From positions 3,164,501 to 3,228,500 of the forward strand of contig OY848917.1 of the NCBI GenBank assembly GCA_963693285.1: DNA of 64,000 nucleotides, read 5' to 3'. Position 1 is the stretch's first letter. Each line of letters opens with the position of its first letter. This document shows, piece by piece, positions 1-12,400 of the stretch. Origin of the DNA: Xestospongia muta. Its lineage: Eukaryota; Porifera; Demospongiae; Haplosclerida; Petrosiidae. Under the pieces are notes generated by a model. The model saw nothing but the letters and a program-made list of their open reading frames with translations, searched no databases and was not told the origin of the DNA. A program made the translations under genes and the position numbers.

Positions 1-340
1 ATAGTTTTAAATGGTGCTTTAAATTAATGTCAGAATCTTTATATTGTGCACTTTAATGTGTTCGATGATAGCCAAGCTTGTCACACTATGACTGTTTTTC
101 TTGTTATAAGAAAAACGAGTCAATCACCTCGTGTCTAAACTTTCCCAAGAAATGTCATTTTCATGATAGTTGTCTGTTATTTACCTTTATATGGTCTATT
201 TGTTAAAACTTAACACTCAGTTTAATAATAAAATGATGTAAGTTAGTAACCAGTATACTTAGCACAGCTTTAGATACAAAGCATGTCAAGCAGAATATAA
301 CTTAATTAATGCCATAATTAGCAAGTACATTCTACAATAG

Positions 341-629
341 GAAGCAGCTGTTGAAGCTCAGAGGACAGAAGAGGAGTTACAACAAAAGATACTTAAAGAA
401 AATGCTGAGCTATCAAAAGCTATCAATATTCGAGAGGAAAGCAAACGATCACTTAATGTATACCAAAATAGAAGCAGAGAGGACAGGAAACTGTTAAATA
501 TTGAAAAGAAGGTACACTATGTCTCTAATATATATGCTTCACAAAAATAATTTTTTTTGTCTTCAGGAACATGATCGTCGTGTGAGAATAGCTGATCGTA
601 GCCACTTGAGAAGTTCTGTTACTGTATAG
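341..629 (+). CDS. Coiled-coil protein, last two exons (partial)
   Basis: Two exons, 341-511 and 567-629, join in phase 0 across a 55-nt GT-AG intron and end in TAG. They encode 77 residues that are highly charged and rich in Glu, Lys, Gln and Arg, with a helical pattern such as EELQQKILKENAELSKAI, then a short basic tail ending RSSVTV. This is the C-terminus of a coiled-coil protein whose earlier exons lie left of the window. I do not recognise the family; a cytoskeletal, ciliary or centrosomal scaffold would fit such composition, but nothing here proves it. The first exon has a clean acceptor (ACAATAG), so no start codon is expected inside the window. Confidence 0.6.
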
Positions 630-1881
630 TATACAATTATATTATACTAAAATAGCAACTAACAGTAGTGTCTTTGTATGTAAATTTTTGTTTAATGCAT
701 TATAATTATTGTATACATTGTATCAAGTGACTGTGGATAGAATGCATGTTCAACTTTCACTTGCAACCGGAAGTATATGTTCAATAATGAAGTCACAAAC
801 AAGATCCACTGTATTACATGTAACTTCTCTTTTCCAAGGCAGGGAGACCGAGGGAGGCATCTTTGATTGTCATTTGATTAGTGGTGGGACAACTTATATT
901 AAGGAATACAAAAGTCATACTCTTTGTACTAACAATAGTTGATCATGAACTCACATACGTTATTATAAATTCCCAGACTAACAAATGTATATGTTATTGA
1001 AGCAGAGACTAAACAACATGTATTTTATCTGTTGATTAGTGATACCACTATAAAACAGAAAAAACCCTCTCAAGTAGCTACCAAAACACGTACAATGTAT
1101 TATTGACCTGCCCTTAGTCATTAGCTTGGTTAAATTTCACAATGATTGCTAAGGCAATGAACAGTTGAGTTTGATTCCAACTGTAACTTATCATGAGAAA
1201 GAGGACATACGTAGTCTCATGAACCAGATTCACACTTTTTAGCAAGTTGAGAATCTTGTTCGTGAGACTAAAAGAACATAATTATAATTTTAATATTCAA
1301 TTGCTTTTTCTCCTGATATAATTATATAAAATTCCAATAGAGTACTGACAAGAAAGTTGAATGCTGTGAGTGTTTTAGAAACAAAGGGTCATTGAACCTT
1401 TCAATGCATCAAATTGGAATACCAGTATTAACATTACGGGTGCTTCTTGGTGTAACTTGACTGATGTAATATATAACATGTCCTATGATGACATCACTAT
1501 GTGTCATAGAGTTAATAATGTCAGGTTTGGTTTAGGGTTTAGGTGATGTCATCAATATGAGGACATCACTATGTGTCATTTCATTATGATGTCATCATAG
1601 TCAAGTTACACCAAGAACCACCCGAAATTACTAGTAAATTTCCATTTTGTTGTTAAAGGTTAGTTAGTCTATGAGTGACAACAACTGAAACTGATGAATG
1701 ACCACAATGTGTCAGGCTGTACTAGCTGAGCAATAATAAGAATACACCTAATGTATTATTAACTGTTTAATTAAAATAAAAACTTTGTACTGTGATAAAC
1801 GAAATTAATAAATATAACTGTAATGAAAAATGCCAAAAAATAAACAATATTAATGCCTTTTCATTATGAATATGTTAATTG
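630..1881. other. Intergenic spacer between convergent genes
   Basis: 3' flanks of the coiled-coil gene (+) and DGCR8 (-). It holds one inverted-repeat element (listed separately) and AT-rich sequence. A 77-codon open frame at 709-942 has no splice or coding support and was not called. Confidence 0.6.
1434..1628. mobile_element. MITE-like element with 25-bp terminal inverted repeats
   Basis: The left end CGGGTGCTTCTTGGTGTAAC continues into TTGA, and its reverse complement, with one mismatch, closes the element at about 1601-1625. Inside, a second pair of near-identical segments containing GACATCACTATGTGTCAT lies in direct orientation. The element is about 195 bp and has no open frame. ATTA flanks both ends and may be the target duplication. 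The family is not recognised. Confidence 0.65.
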
Positions 1882-4800
1882 CTAGTTGATTTTCGATTCA
1901 GAAGGTATTAATTTTCTCATCTCTTCTCGTAACTGTTTCAATAGCTCTTCATTTTCGTAGGAAGAGTGTGTTTGAATGAGGTCTGGACATTGACGCTCAG
2001 TAATCTATTGGTGACAGAAATAGATCATCACTCATTGTCATAGCTACCATATTACCTAGCACATAGAACATTCTTTAATACAAACCATCCTACCAGTAGT
2101 TGTTAATATTGTGTAGTATGATATATATATTTGTTATCATTGTGTTTTTAATTTCCTCTATATAACATTCTTCATTCATGTTTGAAATTAATTTCAGTCG
2201 TACTCACCACCTTTAAACCATTAAAATACAATTAAGTGTAACATACCAGTCTGGGTAGCTTAGAATGAATGTCTGCATAGAGCTTTAATAAACCATCCCA
2301 TGTATGGATGTGAGGATGAAGTAACTACAAAAAAATCAAGATTTGATTGTTGCTGGATTATGTTAGAGATTACTTTTAACATAGCCTGTGCGGCTAACTG
2401 TTGTCCATCTTTACGTCCTGTACAAGGGCCTGTGACTTCTAGATCGGGACCACAAATTAACTTATAATAAGACTGAACACCAGCTTTATCTGTGGAGGGT
2501 TGTAGCTCAGTTGATACATCGTAGGAACTAGAACTGCTAGAAAGGGAACTATTAAGTTCAATGGCACCACCACTACTACCAGAAGCTAGTGGGCGTAATT
2601 CGATATGAAAATCTGGTTCACCCACTCCATTGCCTTTGAGCCTACATATTAAACAGATATTAAAGCATAATTATGAGTCAAAGTGGTTATTCAGACAGTG
2701 GAAACATTAGGGTACATGTACATCGTCTTCGTGTCTTAAATGCTCAACACATTTCTATCATTAAGGAAATTATTCTTTGATTGCTAATAGTATTACCAAA
2801 TATTTGAATTGGTCATAGTATTATGCCACATGATAAATTCCATGAAGTGTATGCACATAAAGTCTCATTTATGAGAATTCACTACTACAATAGCGATGTT
2901 TACCTCCGACAGCATTCTCTAAGTATCTGCCATGGCAACGGTAGTCCAGCTTGACTCAATAACAAAGTAGATTGAGGATCGTCAATAGAAATTGATGACA
3001 AATACTACAATACAAAATAAAAAACAATAACAAATAAGTATATTTAACATTCACTACAATATAGAATATTGCACAAGGGGTGGAGTCTAGATGCTCATTA
3101 ATAGCATTTGACTTTGTTTGTGTTATGTCAACATCAATACACCACTCTAAGTACATATTTCTCATATAATCTATATATATTTAACTACACTGTGTGGACG
3201 TATTAGTGGAACTGGCTCTAGTTGATGGCCTCAGTACATTGTATGTGGTATTTAACTACACTGTGTGGACATATCAATGGAACTGGCTCTAGTTGATGGC
3301 CTCAGTACATTGTATGTGGTATTTAACTACACTGTGTGGACATATTAGTGGAACTGGCTCTAGTTGATGGCCTCAGTACATTGTATGTGGTATTTAACTA
3401 CACTGTGTGGACATATCAATGGAACTGGTTCTATTTGATGCCAAAATTTGGTTAGCAGTCAGGAAACTGATGAATGTAAAGCCTTTTGTTGCCACTGTTA
3501 ATCCCTAAAGGAGACAAAATGCCATATTGGATACTTTTAGTCCAAATTTCTAAAGGCCAGTTCATTTTCAGTATGAAAAGTTTAGTTACTACTGAATACC
3601 AGGAACTTCTTGATCAGACAATTTGTGAGTTTCACAAAGAAACAAGCCATTCATGAAAATAAAATTCAACAATTCCCAGTTAATAAGTGTGGTATCTGTA
3701 TAGCAATATAATTCATAAACATAAATTAATAAATGCCCAAAAAACACTCGCTTGGGAACATATTCCTTCTTTGAAAATTTCCTGGTATACAGCAGTTAAA
3801 CAAGCAAAACAACTACGTTGTGCTTTGAATGTACTGTACATTTGATGTACCCACTATAAATATAGCTAACAATACATTGTACATGCATAGGATCCACATG
3901 GCTATTGAAAATGAAAAGCGATAGACCAAATACTACATTACATCACCATATACCTCAAGTTCTTCAGTTGATATTAAGGATGACGATGATAAGTTATAAT
4001 CGGTAAATGTTCCTGGTAGAAATAAATCCAACGTAGCTTCAGCTATTGAAAAAATAAAAAATTCTAAAAATAACTAAATCCAAGGATGGCTAATATTAGT
4101 CCATTACAATGGACACAAACTAAAGAAATCCGGTTAGTTTTGGGTCAATATTATTAGTGTTTTTTCCTAATACATTTCAATTGACAATTCTAGCTATACC
4201 TACATAGGCAATGTTAACACATTTTTAATAAATAAAACTGAATACATATAATTATGTTTACATGTTAATAGTGTAAATTCATAAATAATAACTAAAGTGA
4301 AAAATGTAGAGTACAAGTACCTACTGATAATAACCATAGCAACGTACCTGCTGCTTGTTTAGCTGCTCTCTTAGATACAGCATTCTTACTAGCATACTGG
4401 ACTCCACCTATCACAGCAGTACACATATATGGTGACTGACTACAGGCTATAGTACAATAGATAGAGACAATCAATAATATTATTCTCATTGTGTAAACAA
4501 TGAAGTATGTATACAATACTACAATGAAGTATGTATACAATACTACAATGAAGTATGTATACAATGCTACAATGAAGTATGTATACAATGCTACAATGAA
4601 GTATGTATACAATGCTACAATGAAGTGTGTATACAATGCTACAATGAGGTATGTATACAATACTACAATGAAGTGTGTATACAATGCTACAATGAAGTAT
4701 GTATACAATGCTACAATGAAGTGTGTATACAATACTACAATGAAGTATGTATACAATACTACAATGAAGTGTGTATACAATGCTACAATGAAGTATGTAT

Positions 4801-7800
4801 ACAATAATACAATGAAGTGTGTATACAATACTACAATGAAGTATGTATACAATGCTACAATGAAGTATGTATACAATGATACAATGAAGTATGTATACAA
4901 TGCTACAATGAAGTATTTCCAATGACGTTCAAGGCTCACTTGTTTCTTTGATAACATAACTGACTTCATTTCTAAGGTAATGTTGACAGAATTCTAACAA
5001 CAGAGAGACAGCAGGTTTCTGTCTCAAACTAACAGTCCAAACTAGTAGTAAAAATAATCACAATATAAATGACTAAAACAATTCACTCTCACCAGCTGGA
5101 CTTATCTTGCCATCTGCATCTGGTTTACGATATTCCTTTGGTACATTAACATTGAGAACCTTGGAAAGAGCCTCAGGCTATAAAAGGAGATAACAAACAA
5201 TAAAATACATATACATATACATGTATATATGTGTACATGTACATGTACATGTACGTACATATAGGTATTTCTAGATAAAGACATTATGTAATGTTACTCA
5301 GACAGATGTATCAACATACAGCTACTATTATTTGTGCCATGCTATGCCTTAATTGACCAATCAAATTGCTCCATTTCAGGTCAATAAATAACTCTTACAT
5401 CTCCCAGACAGCTGTATAAATTCTTACACACTCCTTTCTGAGGCTACGATTTCCATTCTTAATTCCTCTGAATAAAGGAGATGCCTTTAGACTTAGAATA
5501 AAAGATGATATATTTTGTCCTTACTTACAACAATCACTTTATTACTGTCACTTTTTGGCTTCTTCTTCCTCTTGACTTTCTCTTTGTTCTCTAGATTATG
5601 ATTACTACACAAAAAACAAGATACCAAGATAAAAACAATGACACAATATCATATGAATCATATCACACAACAAAGCATGTACATACTGATATATATACAT
5701 GTACAATAAATCCTAAATTTCACAGTTATTAACCAATCAGATTGTGATTAGATCTTTTTCACCGCTAGCAATAAAAAAGGTCAAATCATAATCTGATTAG
5801 CTGTTGCCATAGGTACAAACATATGGACACTGGTGGCAGGTATTAAAGAGTACAGAAAGATGCACTGGATTTACTATTCAAACTAGTCTGTGCAGAGGAG
5901 ACACCCAATTGAACCTTAGTATGTTTGAAAATTTTGAAGATATCATGGTTAGTGTTACATTCTCCAGCATTCCTCTTAAAGAATGGATGCTGTTTGGTTG
6001 TTTGGTGGTTGCTAACAGGAAAAACTCAACATGAAGGTACTGTAAAAGTTATAGCCTCCTAATGCTGTATTTTAGTAAGTCTTTATGAGTTACACCTTTT
6101 ATGTGAGTTCTATACTATAAAGACCAACCATTCTGTCTTAGTCAAAACTATTGTTTTGAAATTATATGCTTGAAAGAATAGTTAAATAGGAACTATGGCT
6201 TCCTGTTTGTGGCTGAGTTGTCTTCTCTCAGTGCAACAAAGCTTTGAAGTATGTGATTAATTTGTAATAGAATGAGTTAACTAAAATTATCAATTAATAC
6301 AGACATTTTATCCATTGTGTGCCAGACAACATTATGTCTAATATTTATTTCTTAGAGGGAATTATAAAACTAAAGAACCAATCAATGTTGTCATACCTTG
6401 GTACTAGTAATTGTGTTTCATCATTAATATCTGGCCATCGTAATTTGAGATATTCTGTTAACTTACTAGGCTCTGTAGAAAGAAAGTAATACTAAGTACA
6501 CATTACATTAATATAGAAGATATAACATATTATTGTGTGACTCTCAGCAATTATTATGTCACAAGTACAATATCTTATTGCTAAGAAATAAAGCTACTTC
6601 AAGATTAAAATATCTATTATGACCAAATGTAATTGAATTTCCTGATTACTTAAAATGTAACAGATCATAATTCAATTAACACTAAATTCAATCAAACAGA
6701 TGTCATTTTGAGAGACAATATTTATAAATTCTTACAGTAAAAAAGATATATGTTCACTTCCTAAGGACAGCTCTATTCATATAACACATAGCACTAAATT
6801 TCAAGGGATAGTAATTGTTGCCTTTCATGTAGCATTTACCAAAATTATATTTTTAGATTGACAAAATGTTCATTTACTCATAGCATACTGAGTGATCTAC
6901 ACTCACAATGCCAGAAATTTTAAAGATGCCATACCACTTGAGCTATGATGGTAATTGAACTATAAAATAAGTCTACTTGATTACAGCATCCATAGTTTGG
7001 GCTTATCAGCAAAGAAAGTATATGCATTGCTAATAATAATACTAAATCTTCCAACTTAATTATGGTCTTGCCTATGATAAGATTAACCAAGAATTCACAA
7101 CCTTGGTTAACCTTGTGAACCTTCGACAAGACTCTTAAGATCTTACACAATCCTGTTCATATTTTTACCAGGGTTATAAATACAGCAATAAATATCCATC
7201 TTTCATATGTTCAACAGATTACTTGTATTGTCAATATCCACTAATGTAATAAAAATAAACTCATTTCAAAACGCCTGTTGAATAAATTTTGGTGTTTACG
7301 TTATATCCACAAAAACTAAAAATTTAGCATCTTGCAAAGTTAAGACTCAATCTATTGTCAAGATAGTCAATATAGTCAAGCATTACTGTCCTATATATAA
7401 GCATTTGATCAAAATACAGCATTATTTTATACCTAGTTTTGAAGGTAATCCTAGATTTTTCTTATCCAAGTCTTTATGCCATTGTTCAGCTAGTGGAGAT
7501 CGATTGTCTTGAAGCAACCATTTCTCTAAACAAGGAATACATTGAAATGGCACCTTGTGTTTCTGTAGGAAAGAATATACAGTGATGATCATTGTAGTTC
7601 TAAATATATTGTCACTATTAACCTTACTTGTCAGGATTTAACACTAAGACTTTAGTTATCCAGCTAGCCTAGTTTTATCTCTACTCTCTAGACTATAATT
7701 ATATGAGAGTTTTATTCTTAAACACACCATTATTACAGTTGTATTATTAATTATTATTATTACCTTGATGGTATATGATGTTGATACAACATATGGTTTA

Positions 7801-8093
7801 GACCATGTACATACACGCGATGATCGATGTAAGTACACTATTCCTCCGCTAACATGTCTGATAGCAACCCATCCTTCAGGAAGAGAATCTATTGATCAAT
7901 GAGAAATAATACATACTTAAGTTTGTGAATAAGGAACAAAAACAGTTACTAATTTATTCCTGTCTATATTCTTTTGAATTTAAACAATAGCATTGTCTTA
8001 AGATACAAATTATTGACTCAAAATATTATTGATTGTGGGCAAGCCTGAGCGAGCACTACACTTGTCATGTCAATGGGAGACTATTTTAAATTA

Positions 8094-8125
<32 letters not shown>

Positions 8126-8997
8126 GTTATTATTATTATTATGCAGATGATGTGGTTTAATAATAAAGAGTGTTAATCTATACATGTGGTTTGTTAACAT
8201 ACCTGTAGTACTAGTTGTTAGCGGTTCCTCTAGTGTGTCTGTATTGTCTTCTTTTTCCATATCTTCATCAAGTACTACGTTCTGTGAAGTAGTGTCATCT
8301 GTAAAAAGTAAACCATCATTAATGGACTTAGTATCAAAGAACAAGATGTCACATTATAAACTATTTGTATACTTAATACTTTACATTACACAATGTAGAA
8401 CAAGACTGGCATACACTCAAGTAATAGCTAGTCCGAGATATAAGACAGTTTGTATAGAGAAGAGAGATCTGATCACACTACCATTACAAAGTCACATGTA
8501 TGTTTGATAACAAGAATTCCAACTACCAACAGATGCAAGTCAGTGTTGCACTTATAACAGTAACACTATTTTCTTTGTACAGACCTATCTGTCACTTTTG
8601 CAAGTCTGTGTGTTAGCCTTTGTTAAAAGTCGTAGCAATTCAGCTCTACAAGGGATGACAGAGAAAGTTGTGTTAGTCCCTGTTATAAACATAACTTTTT
8701 GTTGATCTTAAGCTAACAAGCAGTTCTTTATATAATGAAAAGTTGTTGCTGAGTTAGAACAGCTCAAAGTGCATTGCCACTTAACAGACAGAAAGACTCA
8801 CACACAAAGGAAGTATTACACAATTAAATTGTATGGTCATAATGTTGGTGTCACCATATTGGCCAGTAACATGACTATATATCCTCTATACTGTAACATG
8901 TGACACTATACGTCATATATATCATACAGCTGATAACATAATTACCTATTGTTTTTGCTATTCGAGGTAATTTTGCTGGAGGAGGTCCATCATCCAT
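1882..8997 (-). CDS. DGCR8: DGCR8/Pasha, Microprocessor RNA-binding subunit
   Basis: Partner of Drosha in nuclear pri-miRNA cleavage. Fourteen exons: 8946-8997, 8203-8298, 7764-7888, 7433-7562, 6397-6472, 5529-5604, 5093-5177, 4940-4993, 4348-4446, 3954-4042, 2904-3004, 2374-2641, 2247-2324, 1882-2004. They give 483 residues ending in TAG. Residues 50-103 match the animal WW/heme region (LPEGW, VYLHRSSRVCTWSKPY, then IPCL with Cys102). The first dsRBD is near 214-275 (SKRAAKQAAAEATL). The second is near 316-440 (PWQILREC, GQQLAAQAML, LLHPHIHTW). A helical tail with LLKQLREEMRKL corresponds to the Drosha-binding C-terminus. The protein is shorter than the human one (about 770 aa), mostly because the N-terminus is short (start MDDGPPPAKLPRIAK). 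Family assignment is firm by co-linear motifs. The exon 8/9 junction inside the minisatellite intron is the least certain splice. Confidence 0.95.
2325..2373 (-). other. 49-nt intron of DGCR8
   Basis: GTAATC donor and TTTTTTTGTAG acceptor. Reading through it gives an open frame that hides the conserved LLHPHIHTW segment; removing it restores the DGCR8 match. It is among the shortest introns in the window. Confidence 0.85.
3180..3440. repeat. 71-bp tandem repeat, about 3.7 copies
   Basis: Copies begin at 3180, 3251, 3322 and 3393 with TTTAACTACACTGTGTGGAC and differ at only a few positions, such as GTATTAG versus ATATCAA. The array lies in the DGCR8 intron 3005-3953. Nothing else is recognised in that intron. 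Confidence 0.9.
4497..4915. repeat. 24-bp minisatellite, about 17 copies
   Basis: The unit AATGAAGTATGTATACAATA plus CTAC repeats with sparse substitutions (GTAT/GTGT, TACTAC/TGCTAC/TGATAC). Because 24 is a multiple of 3, several frames on both strands stay open and look like repetitive proteins. The array fills most of the DGCR8 intron 4447-4939 and is non-coding there. Confidence 0.95.
5731..5805. repeat. Short imperfect inverted repeat in DGCR8 intron
   Basis: The segment 5731-5760 (around CCAATCAGATTGTGATTAG) pairs with 5773-5805 (CAAATCATAATCTGATTAG), leaving a 12-nt loop. It looks like a small decayed fold-back element inside the intron 5605-6396. Confidence 0.45.
8091..8143. repeat. 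(TTA)n microsatellite
   Basis: About 17 trinucleotide units, slightly interrupted by TTG, in the DGCR8 intron between exons 2 and 3. Confidence 0.9.
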
Positions 8998-9114
8998 AAC
9001 GTTGCCACACTATAAGGTAGGTGTGGCTAATTTTATTAACCCCTTAGAATACAACACCATATGAATAATCCATGAATTGATGAATAAGTTAAATAACATG
9101 TTATTTAATAAATT

Positions 9115-9152
9115 AAAAATAAGTTAAATAACATGTTATTTAACTTATTTTT
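9115..9152. repeat. 38-bp perfect palindrome
   Basis: Centred on ACATGT: AAATAAGTTAAATAACATGT reads the same on both strands out to 9115 and 9152. A partial copy of the same half-sites lies just upstream at about 9085-9110. It sits between the 5' end of DGCR8 and the 3' end of kelch gene A and could be a fold-back element or extrude as a cruciform. Confidence 0.85.
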
Positions 9153-9422
9153 GAGGTATTGTCATAAGTCCTTGCTGCTTTCCCTCTCTATATATCCAAC
9201 TCACAGTTCAGATGGGGACTGTATCATTGTATACTGTCTACCATTAATTGTTATATATTTTATTAACTAAATTAATAAACACTACAAAATATAGTCTAAC
9301 TAAATAGCAGAAAGTAATATTATTAAAGTGACATAATATACCTTACACACGAAATGTATAGAAGTCCCTACAAAAAGATAACTCATTAAAACATTGTACC
9401 ACATACTAGTAACTTCATTATG

Positions 9423-12400
9423 TCACACTTTTAGTTGTTTGAGTTGGTCTAAGATTTGAGTCATATTTGGACGATGTTGACGATCTCGGTTAAGACACCT
9501 TCGTATTAGAGAGGACATAGGAGACCATGACACTCTACTAACTTGTTCTTCTCTTTCTATAACTGTCATAGCAGGTGGATGATGTAAGATCATTTCCATT
9601 AGGAGAACAGAGTAACTGTATACATCCATTGCTGGTGTATGATCATCTGGATAACGTGACTCTGGGGCAGCATAGGCTGGGTTTCCTGGCATGTCTGTCC
9701 TTGCTTGTTGTTGGAGGTTGGCTGCTCCATAATCAGCTACTTTAGCTTTGAAGCTATCACCTACTGATGGTTCTAATAGGACATTAGGGCTACTAATGTC
9801 TCGATGTATAATAGGGTTGGGCTTCCATAAATGGAGGTAGTTCAGAGCTGAAGCAACATCACAACTGATACCAAGTATTTGAGGTTGTGTCAATGCTTTC
9901 TTTTGGAGCTCTTTGTAAAGACTAGTTGTCATGATCTCTGTAAGGATAATGGGTGTACCCACTCTAGTAGCTCCAATAAATTGGACAAGATTAGGATGAC
10001 GTACTCTTGAAGCAATGTCCATTTCTCTAGAGAAAAGATCTCGTGTATAGTCTGAGATTATGATACCATGAAGAGACTTAGCAGCTACTCTTAGACCTCG
10101 GAACATAGCCACTTTAACTTTACCATATGACACATCACCTAAGACTTCATGTGTCATAGTCACTTCCTCTTTATCCACGACCCAATGAGGTTGCCTCTGT
10201 TGAGGATGAAACTGTTCTAACTGTTGACGCAGAGCACGAACTGTTTCTTGAGACTCCTGCAATTGTCCCTGACTATCTTGTAACTGTTGTACAATATCTT
10301 GTCTAGCTTGTTCTGTTTGTTGTAGTTGTTGTAGTAGACGAAGATTACTTTGTTGATATTGATCTCTCTCAGACTTTACCTCTTGTAGTTCTTCTAAAAC
10401 AGATCAGAGATATATACAATTGATATGATATAGTTAATATACTGTTTGTATTCAATAGTAGACTACCATATTCTAATTTGCCCTCTATTCATCTGTCAGT
10501 CTATCAACCTATAAACATATCTGTCAATTTATTTTTATCTATCTGTCTACCATTTATCCATCAAACCATTAATGTCTATATGAATAGGAGTCTATAAAAG
10601 ACATGTATATGAGTTTATCAATGTATCAATCTACATAGAATAGAAGGGGTGATGAACTTACGAATAGATGGACAGACAGAGGAATGGTCAAAGTAACTAT
10701 GGCAACATCCATTAATTTGTCTGTCTTTCAATATCTTCATCCATTCACCATTTAAATTAATGAATGGACAGATAGACAAACTAATGGACTGATGGATTAA
10801 TAGTCCAAGGATGGATGGTTATTAAAAGATGGTCAAAACAATGAACAAAGAGACAAAAACATAAAAAATTATGAGGATAGTAAAATAAACAAAGTCTAAC
10901 ATACAGAGGATATATGGACTATCTGTCTATTATCCATTCATCTTCTTAACTATATAACTACCTTGAGTTGGTTTTGTTTGTTGTTGTTCTATCCATTGTC
11001 TTCTTCCTTCTGTGAGTTGTTTTAGTACTCTTTGTTGGTAGTTATCAGTTGAAGTCAGTTCATTAGAGTCTAGTACAAACCCTACTGACCATTGACCATC
11101 ATTGAGGACTATATGAGAGAACACAACAATACCAATGTCAGTATACAATGTGGTAGTCTACTACTAGTATAACATGTATGGAAGTAATAAGACTATACTA
11201 AGTTGTAGTACATAACAAGGTCACCTATATAACAGTACATGTACTAAATGAACACTAAGAAGAGTTATAGTACTAATAATACATACAGTATTATCTCTTA
11301 TGATGAATATGTGGGTATCAGTAATACATTAAAACAGTTTACAAGTACATCTAATTACACCTACTATGTACATCAAACCACACCTCCTACTATATATAAA
11401 GAAATACACAGAAGTACTATGACATCAATTGTGTAATTCTCGCTTGAACTTAATGTGGCTTGTGTGTGTAATGACTTACGTACCTAGTTCTATTAACATT
11501 GTTATATTAGGATCTGTGACAAGTGTACCATCAGAGCTTACTCCACCTCCTACTATAACTAACCACACACAGTGTGGTCCCATCCTGTAGGTTGATAGAG
11601 AGTGGACACATCTCTCAGTGACAGAGTCAGGTAGATTAATCTGTAGTATGTAGAGATATCAATATTATCACATTATTATGTGTAAATATTATAGACAAGA
11701 TATACTACAGTATAGTAACTTGAATGTTATCAAATTATAAATATAATCTTATAAGTATAGACATATATACAAATCATCAAAACATTATAACACATCTAAC
11801 ATATTGAAGTAATACAGTGTGTAATTATTACTAACTGATACTGTTAAGACAATTTATGAGACATATCATTTATAATTAACACTTCTACTTAACAGATACA
11901 TACTATTATAGAACTGGTTAGAGTGACACATCATGATATACCTTTGTCCATGACTTCTTACTAATATCCAGTATCCAGCAGTCTTTTAGCATTTTCTTAT
12001 TATTATCCATTCCACCTATCACCACTAGTATTGGTGATATTGATCCAGTGATAATACTGGCAGCATGACTATCCCTTCCCTCTGGCCACTGTACTACTGG
12101 GTCAGGTTTAGTGATAGTCTGCCAGTGCTAGATATAGACAAACAAACTCAACTAACACTCATTATAACATGTTATTAGTCAGTGTATAAATGATAATATA
12201 ACATACCAATGTATTGTTGATGATGTCCACTATATATACAGTATTAATTGTTGTGTCATCAACTCTACCACCAAACATGACTGCTCTGGTATTATGTATC
12301 ATTTCCATAACAAAGCTATTATTAGGTGGCATACACTGTCCACTGGTATCAGGTATTGTCCATTCATCTAAAAGTAGAACAAACAGAACACTCATCATCA

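Noticed and set aside
2260..2625. Single 121-codon minus frame through the DGCR8 dsRBD
   Set aside because: It reads through a 49-nt intron in the wrong frame; splicing restores conserved LLHPHIHTW.
4292..4969. Long open frames (up to 225 codons) on both strands with repeated HFIVVLYT or MKYVYNTT units
   Set aside because: They come from the 24-bp minisatellite in a DGCR8 intron; the repeat length is a multiple of three, so frames stay open without coding meaning.
11248..11436. Plus-strand 62-codon frame starting MNTKKSYS, conserved in copies A and C and partly in D
   Set aside because: It lies antisense in kelch-gene intron 5; conservation matches the rest of the duplicated intron, D has an internal stop and B has lost the segment, so there is no sign of selection for coding.
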